Source: Bacteroidota bacterium
GTDB taxonomy: Bacteria > Bacteroidota > Bacteroidia > B-17B0 > Aurantibacillaceae
Assembly: GCA_021156365.1 (NCBI GenBank)
Contig: JAJNDK010000010.1
Span: 124,001 to 188,000 of the forward strand
Direction: 5' to 3'
DNA: 64,000 nucleotides
Made by a program: the position numbers and the translations under genes. Shown one piece after another: positions 26,390-34,194 of this stretch; position 1 is the stretch's first letter, and the number at the start of each line of letters is the position of its first letter. The notes beneath the pieces were generated by a model. The model had not been told where the DNA came from, made no database searches, and saw nothing but the letters and a program-made list of their open reading frames with translations.

Positions 26390-27094
26390 TTAGCAGCCAT
26401 TCGTGCCTTTTTTGCCTTTGCCGACACTGAATTCGAATTCCTGTCTCACCTTCATGCCTTTCGAATTTTGTGCAGGTTTCCATTTTGGCATATTATAGAT
26501 CGTTTGCAGTAACAATTCGTCTGTTTTCATATCACCTGATGTCTGTGATATCCAGGCATTGTCTATCTCGCCTTCCTCGTTGACAGAGAATTTTATTTTT
26601 GCGAATTGGAATTGTTTCGAACCAGGTTCGGAAATTCTGATTTTGGTACTTTCCTTTATATACTGTGTCAGTTGCTCGTATCCGCTTGGGTATTCAGCTT
26701 CGATCTCCGGAACTATGGTTGTAGAATATTTTAGAGTGCTTGTATGCATTTCATCCGTTACAGCATTTTTACTTTTGTACTCGATTTTTATTGCCACATC
26801 GGAGCCAAGGTCAACAGATTTTAAGATGTTTTTTTGTTCTGCACTCAGGGAGTCATTCGCACTTTTTGCAGTCTTATCCACACCATTGCAGGTGGCCGAG
26901 ATCTCTATCGAAACATAACCAAGTATCCATGCCGAAGGGTAATAAGGAATAATGTCTCTCATGAACTGAGCCTGGTCCAGTTTTTCTTTTTTAGTCAGAG
27001 GGTATTCTTTTCCACGAACCTCATAGTTCATATTTTGAGAAAAACCGCTTGCAAAAAGCAGTAACAACAGAGAGGTGATGATTCCTTTTTTCAT
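26390..27094 (-). CDS. Exported protein with TonB C-terminal domain
   Basis: A 234-residue protein. It has a signal peptide (MKKGIITSLLLLLFASGFSQ), a middle region of unknown fold, and a C-terminal TonB-type domain (about 140-230: EYPSGYEQLTQYIKEST, IKFSVNEEGEIDNAWISQTSG, MPKWKPAQNSKGMKVRQEFE). The last block is the usual GxVxxA...P.WxPg pattern. It lacks the N-terminal membrane anchor and proline-rich linker of an energy-transducing TonB and begins with a cleavable signal instead, so it is probably a periplasmic protein with a stand-alone TonB-like domain, as often seen in Bacteroidota. Confidence 0.82.
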   Translation of the reverse strand: MKKGIITSLLLLLFASGFSQNMNYEVRGKEYPLTKKEKLDQAQFMRDIIPYYPSAWILGYVSIEISATCNGVDKTAKSANDSLSAEQKNILKSVDLGSDVAIKIEYKSKNAVTDEMHTSTLKYSTTIVPEIEAEYPSGYEQLTQYIKESTKIRISEPGSKQFQFAKIKFSVNEEGEIDNAWISQTSGDMKTDELLLQTIYNMPKWKPAQNSKGMKVRQEFEFSVGKGKKGTNGC

Positions 27095-27239
27095 TTTCGT
27101 TAGTTTTAATTGAAGATAGAATAAGTAGCAATAATTGTACCGTTTTTAACATTTTTTTAGTAATTGTTGGTTCCTCAATCAATTATAGTTTATTGATAAA
27201 CAATTTATTATGCAATTTTTGTCATTGTAGAATCGGGTA

Positions 27240-27692
27240 TTATTCTATTTTCAGATCGTTCAAATTGATCCCGAAAAGATTTCCAAACTTCTTATCATCA
27301 ATTTTTGTGATCAGGATCGAATCCCAGTCTAATTTGATAGTTGTTTCTTTCACATGGCCATTTTTGGTGGAGAGCAGTTTTATTTTCAGCGTTTCAGATT
27401 TACTCTTATAAAATGTTTTTAAAGTCTCGGCATTGTCAAATGGTGTGGTTAAATGCGATTGTAGCTCAAGCTCTATTTTATTTCCAATGATCCTCGCTTC
27501 CACAAATGATAATTCTGAGCTTTCATTTTCCAGGCGATGTAAATACACTGGTGTTGGCAATTTGATCTTTACATTCTCTACGGAGTCTGTTTGTATGTTC
27601 CCAATGTATTTTATACGATAAATGCCACATGCCTGTCCAAACGACAATTGAATTGCCAGAACCAAAGTAGCCAAAGCCAGAATACGTTTCAT
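27240..27692 (-). CDS. Exported protein of unknown function
   Basis: A 150-residue protein with a signal peptide (MKRILALATLVLAIQLSFG) and a mature part beginning QACGIYRIKYIGNI. The rest is beta-rich (VKIKLPTPVYLHRLE, EARIIGNKIELELQSHL). I recognise no family. It stands alone between the TonB-domain gene and the DUF1398 gene, separated by about 80-150 bp on each side. Confidence 0.6.
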   Translation of the reverse strand: MKRILALATLVLAIQLSFGQACGIYRIKYIGNIQTDSVENVKIKLPTPVYLHRLENESSELSFVEARIIGNKIELELQSHLTTPFDNAETLKTFYKSKSETLKIKLLSTKNGHVKETTIKLDWDSILITKIDDKKFGNLFGINLNDLKIE

Positions 27693-27773
27693 TGATATGC
27701 AATTTTGGTGTATCGCTTACGAACTGTTGTTTGAACAGCGATGCTTGTATAAATATATTGTTTTTTTGCGGCC

Positions 27774-28166
27774 TCAGACTTGCGGAATGGATTCTGTTAC
27801 CAGTTTATTGCCCTGCCTGTCCAGATAGGTAACTGTCATTTCTACCAGGTCCGTTTCCCACTTTTCTACTCCCGCTTCTGCCGAGTGTTTACAAAAGGTA
27901 AGGTAGTCTGTTTGTCCCTGCTGATGTATTTGGAGCGCAGACTTTAGCTTGTCGGCAGAGCTTTCGGGACTTATATTCATTTCGGGATATTTCTCTTTTC
28001 CCTCCACCAAAAAATCAGTGGTTCCGTAATACTTTGTTTTTCCGTCGGCTACGAAATTAATGTAATACCGCACCCCTATCGCTTTCAGGTCCTGTACGAG
28101 CTGAGGGAAGTCGGCGCCGCTTTTTACTTTTTTTGATGCTTCAAGGATTTGATCTAATGTAAACAT
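27774..28166 (-). CDS. DUF1398 family protein
   Basis: A 130-residue soluble protein with the DUF1398 pattern: an N-terminal helix, LKAIGVRYYINFVADGKTKYYG and a C-terminal block around HQQGQTDYLTFCKHSAEAGV. Members were once labelled phage envelope-like, but no function is established and nothing phage-like is near. It starts 26 bp after the DUF1801 gene, likely as one transcript. Confidence 0.85.
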   Translation of the reverse strand: MFTLDQILEASKKVKSGADFPQLVQDLKAIGVRYYINFVADGKTKYYGTTDFLVEGKEKYPEMNISPESSADKLKSALQIHQQGQTDYLTFCKHSAEAGVEKWETDLVEMTVTYLDRQGNKLVTESIPQV

Positions 28167-28192
28167 AGTTTTCTTTTTTTGTTTCGGGAAAA

Positions 28193-28639
28193 TCAGTTTT
28201 TTTTAATTTTTGAAATGCTCTGTCCAATTGACTTTGTGGGTTTGTCCATATCTTTAACGGCAAAGGCCACAGCTTCTTTCAGCAACGCTTTTACCTTGCC
28301 ATTCCTGTAATCGGTTTTGTGTTTCACAGGAATGTGCCGTATCAGGTTTCCTGTGCCTGTCAGTATATGTTGCGGATCTTTAAGCAGTGTTCCTTTATTG
28401 AAGCCGAGATTCAAATGATTGCTGTGGATCGGGATCATGCAGTAGGCATCCCCTAATTTTTCCGAAATGGAAAATACGGACGTTAAGGCATGTGTGTGAT
28501 AGAGCAGCTCATTGCTGTCGGGATGCAAGCTGAGAATGTATTCCCTCAGATCGCAGAACAGATCGATCAGGCTTTGGTCCTTGAAATCCAGCAAGCGATG
28601 GAAATCAGGATGTATGGGTTTTGATTTTATCACGCTCAC
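28193..28639 (-). CDS. DUF1801 family protein (second copy, divergent)
   Basis: A 148-residue soluble protein of the DUF1801/YdhG fold: LFCDLREYILSLHPDSNELLYH, ISEKLGDAYCMIPIHSNHLNLG, LKDPQHILTGTGNLIRHI and a basic C-terminus. It differs strongly from the copy at 23.3 kb and is of the longer subtype. Start codons available are GTG 28639 and GTG 28633; neither has a clear ribosome-binding site. Function unknown. Confidence 0.82.
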   Translation of the reverse strand: MSVIKSKPIHPDFHRLLDFKDQSLIDLFCDLREYILSLHPDSNELLYHTHALTSVFSISEKLGDAYCMIPIHSNHLNLGFNKGTLLKDPQHILTGTGNLIRHIPVKHKTDYRNGKVKALLKEAVAFAVKDMDKPTKSIGQSISKIKKN

Positions 28640-28785
28640 TTATTACTTGTACTATTTACCAGCTTACTGCTGTGTAAATATAAGAAATTTTCATTCGGCA
28701 TACAGACAGCAGCTAATCTGTGTTTACTGGTTTTTGAACGTAAATATATCGCATACTTTTCAATAACACGTTCTTTTGTCTAGAT

Positions 28786-29280
28786 TCAAGTGTCAATTAA
28801 CTCTGCTTCTAATAAGGTCAGCAAATACTTTTTGGATTTATTGCTTTCAAACTTAAACCCTCCCATTGTTAGTGCATAAGCAAATAATAACATACCAAAT
28901 GGGGTTAATGCCGCCGGATTATATTCTGAACTGCTACTAAAGGCTTTCGTCAGGAATGCAATGTATCCAAGTCCAATGCCACCACACCAAAGGCATAAAA
29001 AAACCAGTACGAGAACATGTAGCCTCATTTTAATTTTTATCGTTGTTCCGTTATAATCTTTTTCAATAACTCCATTAATTCTTGGAAGAAAAGAATTCCG
29101 ATAAACTATGATCCTTTTAATATCAAATTCCTGTCTGTATATTTGACCTTCGTAGGGTTTTGTCTAAATCCCTGATCTAAATGTCTTTTCAGGCTCAATG
29201 ATCTCTTCAAGCCGTTTGACGACTTCATCTTCTTTTAATCTTGTTTTAAAAGTGAGGTTTTCTATTGGTAAAAATTTCAT
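28786..29280 (-). pseudogene. Membrane protein gene interrupted by an in-frame TAG
   Basis: Reading from ATG 29280 gives MKFLPIENLTFKTRLKEDEV and 18 more residues to RSGI, then TAG (29164-29166). The same frame then continues with no other stop through KPYEGQIYRQEFDIKRI, RNSFLPRINGVIEKDYNGTT, two hydrophobic helices and KFESNKSKKYLLTLLEAELID to the stop at 28786. The coding-quality sequence on both sides of the TAG in one frame, totalling about 164 codons, indicates one small membrane protein broken by a nonsense mutation or in-frame event. The downstream half alone has an internal ATG at 29028. I recognise the overall layout as a conserved Bacteroidota hypothetical protein but know no function. 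Confidence 0.75.
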
Positions 29281-29311
29281 ATTGTTGCTGTCTTATAAGT
29301 ACGTTTAAACC

Positions 29312-30226
29312 TTACCACAATAAAGACAAGAAAAAAAACGTCCTTGCCATGAACCCTTGTTTTAATAAAGGTTTGTATTCTTTCTGAAGAGTGTCGGTCC
29401 ATCCAAGTGTGTAGGCTGTATAGTTACTGATATAATAAAAATTACAACTTTCTGTTCTCGGGATCCCGGAATCCATTATCTCGCTCCATAATTTCTTTTT
29501 TACGGTTCTACGTTTTTTGCCGAACCAGTATCTGTGGATATACAGATCGGGCGCACCTAAATAATGCACACTTTCATGTGCAATGGTCCTTGATTTATTG
29601 CTTCCTATATAAACACCTTTGCCCGGTTTATGATATCCAAGTATTTTGCTTTCCGAAGCTTTTAATACATGAATGACAAAGAGCTGATTTCTGTTGTGCG
29701 AAATCTTCAGGTCATAGGTGTCGTGAATAAGCTCTGCCACAGTGCTGTCTTTTACCTGTTTGCCGATCGAGTCGAACAGGGCTTTGTTCCAATCGATCAG
29801 TTCGGTCTTCTCCGGCTGGGTCTTGGTTCTTTTTTGTGTGACAGCGCGGATCTTATTGATCCGGATGAGCTTCTGAAGACTATTGTTGGGCAGTTTATAG
29901 GTAAAGGTGTTCCGCAGATTGGAATCTTTATTTACCGGCCAGTGTTCTTTGAAAACAAGGTGCTGCCCGCTCAGGCCGGCTTCCTTGCTTATCCAGTCAT
30001 AGGCAGTTTTTGATTCCCGGATAAATGAATTGGTTGTTGAGGTGTCTGCTCCTTTACGTTTATTGGCAGATACGATGAAATGATAAACAGCGACCGTGTC
30101 CTTAACAGGTGAATGCCTTACTGAAACAGGTTTTTGAAAAAATGTGCAGGAGGAAAGCAGGAGCGGAACGAAGCAAAAAAGTACGCTTCCGGTTTTACTC
30201 TTTGATAATAGGGTATAAATGCTCAT
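29312..30226 (-). CDS. Lipoprotein with metzincin-like zinc motif
   Basis: A 304-residue exported protein. A lipobox is visible at PLLLSSC (Cys about 27), so it is probably a lipoprotein. The likely catalytic motif is TIAHESVHYLGAPDLY at about 213-228, which matches HExxHxxGxxD of metzincin-type metalloproteases; I would expect the zinc to be bound by the two His and the Asp. No other named domain was recognised. The C-terminus ends with a hydrophobic stretch (ARTFFFLSLLW), unusual for a secreted protease and possibly a late frame extension. Confidence 0.65.
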   Translation of the reverse strand: MSIYTLLSKSKTGSVLFCFVPLLLSSCTFFQKPVSVRHSPVKDTVAVYHFIVSANKRKGADTSTTNSFIRESKTAYDWISKEAGLSGQHLVFKEHWPVNKDSNLRNTFTYKLPNNSLQKLIRINKIRAVTQKRTKTQPEKTELIDWNKALFDSIGKQVKDSTVAELIHDTYDLKISHNRNQLFVIHVLKASESKILGYHKPGKGVYIGSNKSRTIAHESVHYLGAPDLYIHRYWFGKKRRTVKKKLWSEIMDSGIPRTESCNFYYISNYTAYTLGWTDTLQKEYKPLLKQGFMARTFFFLSLLW

Positions 30227-30307
30227 ATACGGGAGCCTGCTTGTATTTCAAATATACGCAGTTAATTCCAATATGTTTCCAAGCCGTTGCCTATTGATCT
30301 AAAAAGA

Positions 30308-30335
30308 AAGACCTTAGATTAAAGTCTAAGGTCTT
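30308..30335. terminator. Bidirectional hairpin
   Basis: AAGACCTTAGA (30308-30318) and TCTAAGGTCTT (30325-30335) form a perfect 11-bp stem with a 6-base loop, between two minus-strand genes. It follows the stop of the 30.4-kb gene; A-rich flanks give a U-rich tail on the minus strand. Confidence 0.75.
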
Positions 30336-30361
30336 AATAAGATTCAATTTTTTGGAAGTGT

Positions 30362-30739
30362 CTAATTAAAATATTTCGTAATGTATGCCACGAGATTTTC
30401 ATCACTCATTTTATTAGACGTACTTTCGCTCGATACGGCGTTTTTATATTGTGGAGTTTCAGATAAAAATTTTATAAACTGTTCCTGGCTTTGTCCGGTT
30501 CCGGTTATATGAATTTGATCAATGTTAGGCATCTTACTTGCAATTTCTTTGAAGAATTTGTGCGTTAAGGTAATTTCCTGATTGTTTGAAGTTTTTTCAT
30601 TTGAATTATTATCAGGACCCGGATTTTTTGCATGTCCGAGTATAATAAATTCTCCATTATCAACATTTTCTTTTCCTACGATTGTTGCGTTATGTGAATC
30701 CATCCAGACTCCGAACGACTTTTTATTTTTATCTGTCAT
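30362..30739 (-). CDS. Conserved protein of unknown function (possible release-factor-like/host-attachment fold)
   Basis: A 125-residue soluble protein beginning KKSFGVWMDSHNATIVG. A central block, MPNIDQIHITGTGQSQEQFI, is followed by KFLSETPQYKNAVSSESTSN and KMSDENLVAYI. The order (an initial beta strand with a tryptophan and Asp-His, a middle ITGTG turn, then a helix) recalls the small bacterial eRF1-related proteins sometimes annotated as translational machinery or host attachment proteins; this is a weak resemblance. It is a single gene followed by a strong hairpin. Confidence 0.6.
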   Translation of the reverse strand: MTDKNKKSFGVWMDSHNATIVGKENVDNGEFIILGHAKNPGPDNNSNEKTSNNQEITLTHKFFKEIASKMPNIDQIHITGTGQSQEQFIKFLSETPQYKNAVSSESTSNKMSDENLVAYITKYFN

Positions 30740-30917
30740 ATTTTGTGTTTTTCTTAAAGATAACCTTTTGGAAATTAAAATATGAGTTTTTGTGTTAAGT
30801 TGTGATTATCGAAATGCTACTAACAAAGATACTATGTTCACGGACTTTGCAAAGCTTTGTTGTCTGCCCGCATTACTGTTAGGTGCTGTTACCTGACTGG
30901 TGGCGGCGCACATTTTT

Positions 30918-31427
30918 TCAGTTTAGGTCTAAAGTGTACAGCCAATATTTTTTACCGAACAAAGTAGGAATTTCTTTAAGAACTTTAAAGCCTATGTTTT
31001 CATAAATATGTCTTGCGGCATCCATGAATTCTGAAGTGTGTAATGCAATAGTCTTTTCATTGCTTTGTTTGGCGAAGTCAATACACATTTGTGTAAGCGC
31101 CTTTGCAATGCCTTGTCCCCTATATGTTGGATTAACACCAACCATTCTAATGTAGGACCATTCAGATTTGAAAAGGTCTGTCGGATTACCGCTTGGAATT
31201 ATATAAGCAACGCCAACTATTTTGTCGTTGTCAAGGCATACGAAGCACCTGGCTATTTTGAGAAGGTCAATGAACTTTTGTTTGTCCTGCAAATTACCAT
31301 TGAATAGAGTCCAGTTGTCCGGGGTCAACACACTTTGAAATTGCCCGTATGCAATAATTCCAAGACTTTGTAATTGGTCAACGTCACTTGTTGTCCCGTT
31401 GCGATATATTAAATTGTTTTTTGTCAT
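30918..31427 (-). CDS. GNAT-family N-acetyltransferase
   Basis: A 169-residue soluble acetyltransferase. The acetyl-CoA-binding motif A is clear: MVGVNPTYRGQGIAKALTQM (about 91-110), followed by EKTIALHTSEFMDAARHIYE and the terminal strand LFGKKYWLYTLDL. Substrate unknown. It sits in the dnaA-side intergenic space next to a truncated exported-protein ORF, and the DNA just after its stop contains a short palindromic segment (see findings), so it may be a recent insertion. Confidence 0.88.
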   Translation of the reverse strand: MTKNNLIYRNGTTSDVDQLQSLGIIAYGQFQSVLTPDNWTLFNGNLQDKQKFIDLLKIARCFVCLDNDKIVGVAYIIPSGNPTDLFKSEWSYIRMVGVNPTYRGQGIAKALTQMCIDFAKQSNEKTIALHTSEFMDAARHIYENIGFKVLKEIPTLFGKKYWLYTLDLN

Positions 31428-31437
31428 GATGTTGAAA

Positions 31438-31545
31438 CTAATTCCGATATCCCGCCATACCGGCGATACTACCTTTTACCTGTTGCATCTGAGAAAAGGA
31501 CCGCAGGCAGGTAACGCATAACAGCAGGGGGATAAACTTTTTCAT
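31438..31545 (-). CDS. Short exported-protein ORF, probably a 5' gene remnant
   Basis: From ATG 31545 the frame encodes only 35 residues: a good signal peptide (MKKFIPLLLCVTCLRSFSQ) and about 16 residues (MQQVKGSIAGMAGYRN) before a stop 10 bp upstream of the GNAT start. A signal peptide with almost no mature protein suggests a gene truncated when the downstream DNA was rearranged. It could also be a genuine small secreted peptide. Confidence 0.4.
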   Translation of the reverse strand: MKKFIPLLLCVTCLRSFSQMQQVKGSIAGMAGYRN

Positions 31546-31570
31546 GTTCAGTAATTTCAATGGTTCATAA

Positions 31571-31601
31571 AAAACAAAAACCCTGACGGTAGTCAGGGTT
31601 T
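31571..31601 (-). terminator. Terminator of dnaA
   Basis: AAACCCTGAC (31578-31587) and GTCAGGGTTT (31592-31601) form a perfect 10-bp stem with a GGTA tetraloop; on the minus strand it is followed by a T-rich tail. It lies 6 bp beyond the dnaA stop. Confidence 0.85.
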
Positions 31602-31606
31602 GTTTA

Positions 31607-33043
31607 TTAAGAGTGGATGCTGATCTTTTTCTCCAGCTCATCGATATAAGCTCTGAAACGCTTGTCGGTATCCATTAAGTTGTTTACTGTTCTGCAGGCG
31701 TGCAATACGGTAGCGTGATCTTTTCCTCCGCAGTGCATACCAATGGTAGCCAGGGACGATTTTGTCATGCTCTTCGCAAAATACATAGCGATCTGGCGTG
31801 CCTGAACTACTTCGCGTTTGCGGGTTTTCGATTTCATCAAATCGATCGGCAGGTCGAAATAATCGCAAACGATCTTCTGGATATAATCGATGGAAACCTC
31901 ACGTGCAGTGCTCTTTACGAATTTGTCGATCATCTGTTTGGCAAGCTCCAGTGTAATGGTTTTCTTGTTTAAAGAAGACTGGGCCAGCAAAGAGATCAAT
32001 GCGCCTTCCAGCTCACGTACATTGCTGGTGATGCTGTAGGCAAGGTATTCCAGCACTTCTTTCGGAAGCTCGATACCTTCGTTGTATATTTTTTTCTCAA
32101 GGATAGCGATACGTGTTTCCAGTCCCGGAGTTTGCAGATCGGCAGAAAGCCCCCATTTGAAACGGGACAGCAAACGCTGCTCGATACCCTGCAGATCCAC
32201 AGGAGGACGATCGGCAGTCAATACTAATTGTTTTCCTACCTGGTGCAGGTGGTTGAAGATATGGAAGAACACATCCTGTGTTTTTTCTTTACCTGCAAGG
32301 AATTGGATATCGTCAATGATCAATGCATCGATCATCTGGTAGAAATGTACGAAATCGTTCTGTGCATTGTTTTTCACCGCTTCAATGAACTGGGTGGTGA
32401 ATTTCTCTGCCTGAACGTATAATACGGTTTTGTTCGGGAAATTATTTTTGATCTCGATACCGATAGACTGTGCCAAGTGAGTTTTACCTACACCGTTCGT
32501 TCCGTAGATCAACAATGGATTGAAAGCAGTACCGCCCGGTTTTTGAGAAACAGCAAAACCTGCAGAACGTGCAAGACGGTTGCAATCGCCTTCCACGAAA
32601 TTATCGAACGAATAATTCGGATTTAACTGGGATTCTACGGTCACCTTTTTCAGGCCCGGGATAATGAATGGGTTACGGATCGGGTTGTTGTTGATATCGA
32701 TGGGCATCGACACGGAAGGATTTTTTATATCGCGTGTCAATGTTGGGATTTTCATCGTCAAAGGTTTCTCTGTTTTTCCGTAAGAGTTTTCCATGATGAT
32801 GCTATACTCCAAACGGCCTTCTGTTCCTAATTCTTTACGAACGACTTTTTTAAGAATGGTAATATAATGTTCTTCTAACCATTCATAGAAAAATTGAGAG
32901 GGAACCTGAATGGTCAAAACATTGTCCTGAAGTTTGATTGGTTTGATCGGTTCGAACCAGGTTTTGAAATTTTGAGAGTTTACGTTATCCTTGATAATAT
33001 CCAAACAATTTTTCCAAACTGATTCGTGGGTTTTTTTCTCCAT
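31607..33043 (-). CDS. dnaA: Chromosomal replication initiator protein DnaA
   Basis: A 478-residue AAA+ initiator. Domain I at the N-terminus (VWKNCLDIIKDNVNSQNFKTWF), the Walker A motif YGTNGVGKTHLAQS (about 178-191), Walker B ALIIDDIQFLAG, sensor-type motif LTADRPP, and the C-terminal DNA-binding domain with GGKDHATVLHACRTVNNL. It opens the replication origin by binding DnaA boxes. I chose ATG 33043 (MEKKTHESVW); an in-frame ATG at 33073 would add ten residues. The flanking DNA is AT-rich, but I see no clear cluster of TTATCCACA boxes, so the origin is not shown to be here. Confidence 0.97.
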   Translation of the reverse strand: MEKKTHESVWKNCLDIIKDNVNSQNFKTWFEPIKPIKLQDNVLTIQVPSQFFYEWLEEHYITILKKVVRKELGTEGRLEYSIIMENSYGKTEKPLTMKIPTLTRDIKNPSVSMPIDINNNPIRNPFIIPGLKKVTVESQLNPNYSFDNFVEGDCNRLARSAGFAVSQKPGGTAFNPLLIYGTNGVGKTHLAQSIGIEIKNNFPNKTVLYVQAEKFTTQFIEAVKNNAQNDFVHFYQMIDALIIDDIQFLAGKEKTQDVFFHIFNHLHQVGKQLVLTADRPPVDLQGIEQRLLSRFKWGLSADLQTPGLETRIAILEKKIYNEGIELPKEVLEYLAYSITSNVRELEGALISLLAQSSLNKKTITLELAKQMIDKFVKSTAREVSIDYIQKIVCDYFDLPIDLMKSKTRKREVVQARQIAMYFAKSMTKSSLATIGMHCGGKDHATVLHACRTVNNLMDTDKRFRAYIDELEKKISIHS

Positions 33044-33240
33044 TCTAATTTTTTCGTTTTGTAGGTTTAACATAAATCTCTTCTATATGCTGTAAACAAT
33101 CGCTTGTTTATAAAATCTTGTACTGGTTGAAATAGGAAACAAATAAATACTAAAAAAACATTAAAAAAAAATTAATTTTCTATTGCGTAAGTCAAATTTT
33201 ATTACATAGTTGATTTACACTGCTTTTTATTCTTCCTGTC

Positions 33241-34194
33241 TCAATACCTATTCCTCTCCATCAGCTGAATTGACGCGGATGTGTTGGTTTTCACATTATT
33301 ATTTTTACTCAGGTATATATCGTATCTTCCAAGCCATATACCTGCCCAGCCCACCTGTGTGATATGCACCATTTTTTTATTCAGGTCGGCTTTCTCGGTT
33401 GGCAGCTCAAGGAAGGTATGTGTATGTCCTCCGATGATCAGGTCGATATTCCCGGTCTGCTCTCCAAGGATGATATCGTTCGGCTTGTTTCCTTCGCTTT
33501 TATAACCTAAATGTGACAAGCAGATAACTACATCGCATTTCTCCTCCTGTTTCAGGGTTTTGGCTATGTCATTGGCGGCAACAACCGGATTGAAGAACTG
33601 CACATTTTTGCAGAGCTTGTCCGGGACTAGGCCGGCTAACTCTATCCCTACACCAAACACCCCGATCTTTATTCCGCCTTTGTAGTATATTTTATAAGGC
33701 TTCACCACTTTGGACAAAGGTGTATCTTCCAGTCCGTAATTAGCGTTCACAAAGTCGAAGCTGGCATATGGCTTTTGCTTTATGATATTTTCCATGCCCA
33801 GGTCAAAATCATGATTCCCGATCGTCACACAGTCATATCCCATCGCACTCATTAGTTTGTATTCCAGCTCGCCTTCATACATATTGAAATAAGGCGTGCC
33901 CTGAAAAATATCTCCTGCATCCAGCAACAAAACCTGCTCCTCTTCCGAGCGTATTTTTTTAATAGCAGCAGCACGCCTTGCAAATCCACCCTGGTCCGGA
34001 AATTTAGGATCATTGGTTGGAAAAGGATCGATGCGGCTGTGTGTATCATTCGTATATAAGACCGTTAATTTGGACACACCTTTTTTTGCCAGCGCTTCCC
34101 CGTTCGGAAATAGCTCCAGACCGCCCATAACAGCAGCTGTTCCGAACATATATCGTAAAAAATCACGTCTATTTTGCGACTGAAATTCTGCCAT
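33241..34194 (-). CDS. Tat-exported metallophosphatase (5'-nucleotidase N-terminal half)
   Basis: A 317-residue calcineurin-like phosphoesterase. The N-terminus carries a twin-arginine signal (QNRRDFLRYMFGTAAVMGG). The metal-binding blocks are YTNDTHSRID, LLDAGDIFQGTP, TIGNHDFDLG, CLSHLGYKSEG and GGHTHTF, as in the catalytic half of UshA-type 5'-nucleotidases. The nucleotide-specificity C-terminal domain is missing and is encoded by the gene just upstream, which this frame overlaps by 26 bp. I chose ATG 34194 rather than the earlier frame extension because it gives the Tat signal. It likely hydrolyses extracellular nucleotides together with its partner. Confidence 0.9.
   Translation of the reverse strand: MAEFQSQNRRDFLRYMFGTAAVMGGLELFPNGEALAKKGVSKLTVLYTNDTHSRIDPFPTNDPKFPDQGGFARRAAAIKKIRSEEEQVLLLDAGDIFQGTPYFNMYEGELEYKLMSAMGYDCVTIGNHDFDLGMENIIKQKPYASFDFVNANYGLEDTPLSKVVKPYKIYYKGGIKIGVFGVGIELAGLVPDKLCKNVQFFNPVVAANDIAKTLKQEEKCDVVICLSHLGYKSEGNKPNDIILGEQTGNIDLIIGGHTHTFLELPTEKADLNKKMVHITQVGWAGIWLGRYDIYLSKNNNVKTNTSASIQLMERNRY

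Noticed and set aside
33044-33240. AT-rich region upstream of dnaA as replication origin
   Set aside because: No clear cluster of TTATCCACA-like DnaA boxes was seen, and the origin is not always next to dnaA in this phylum.
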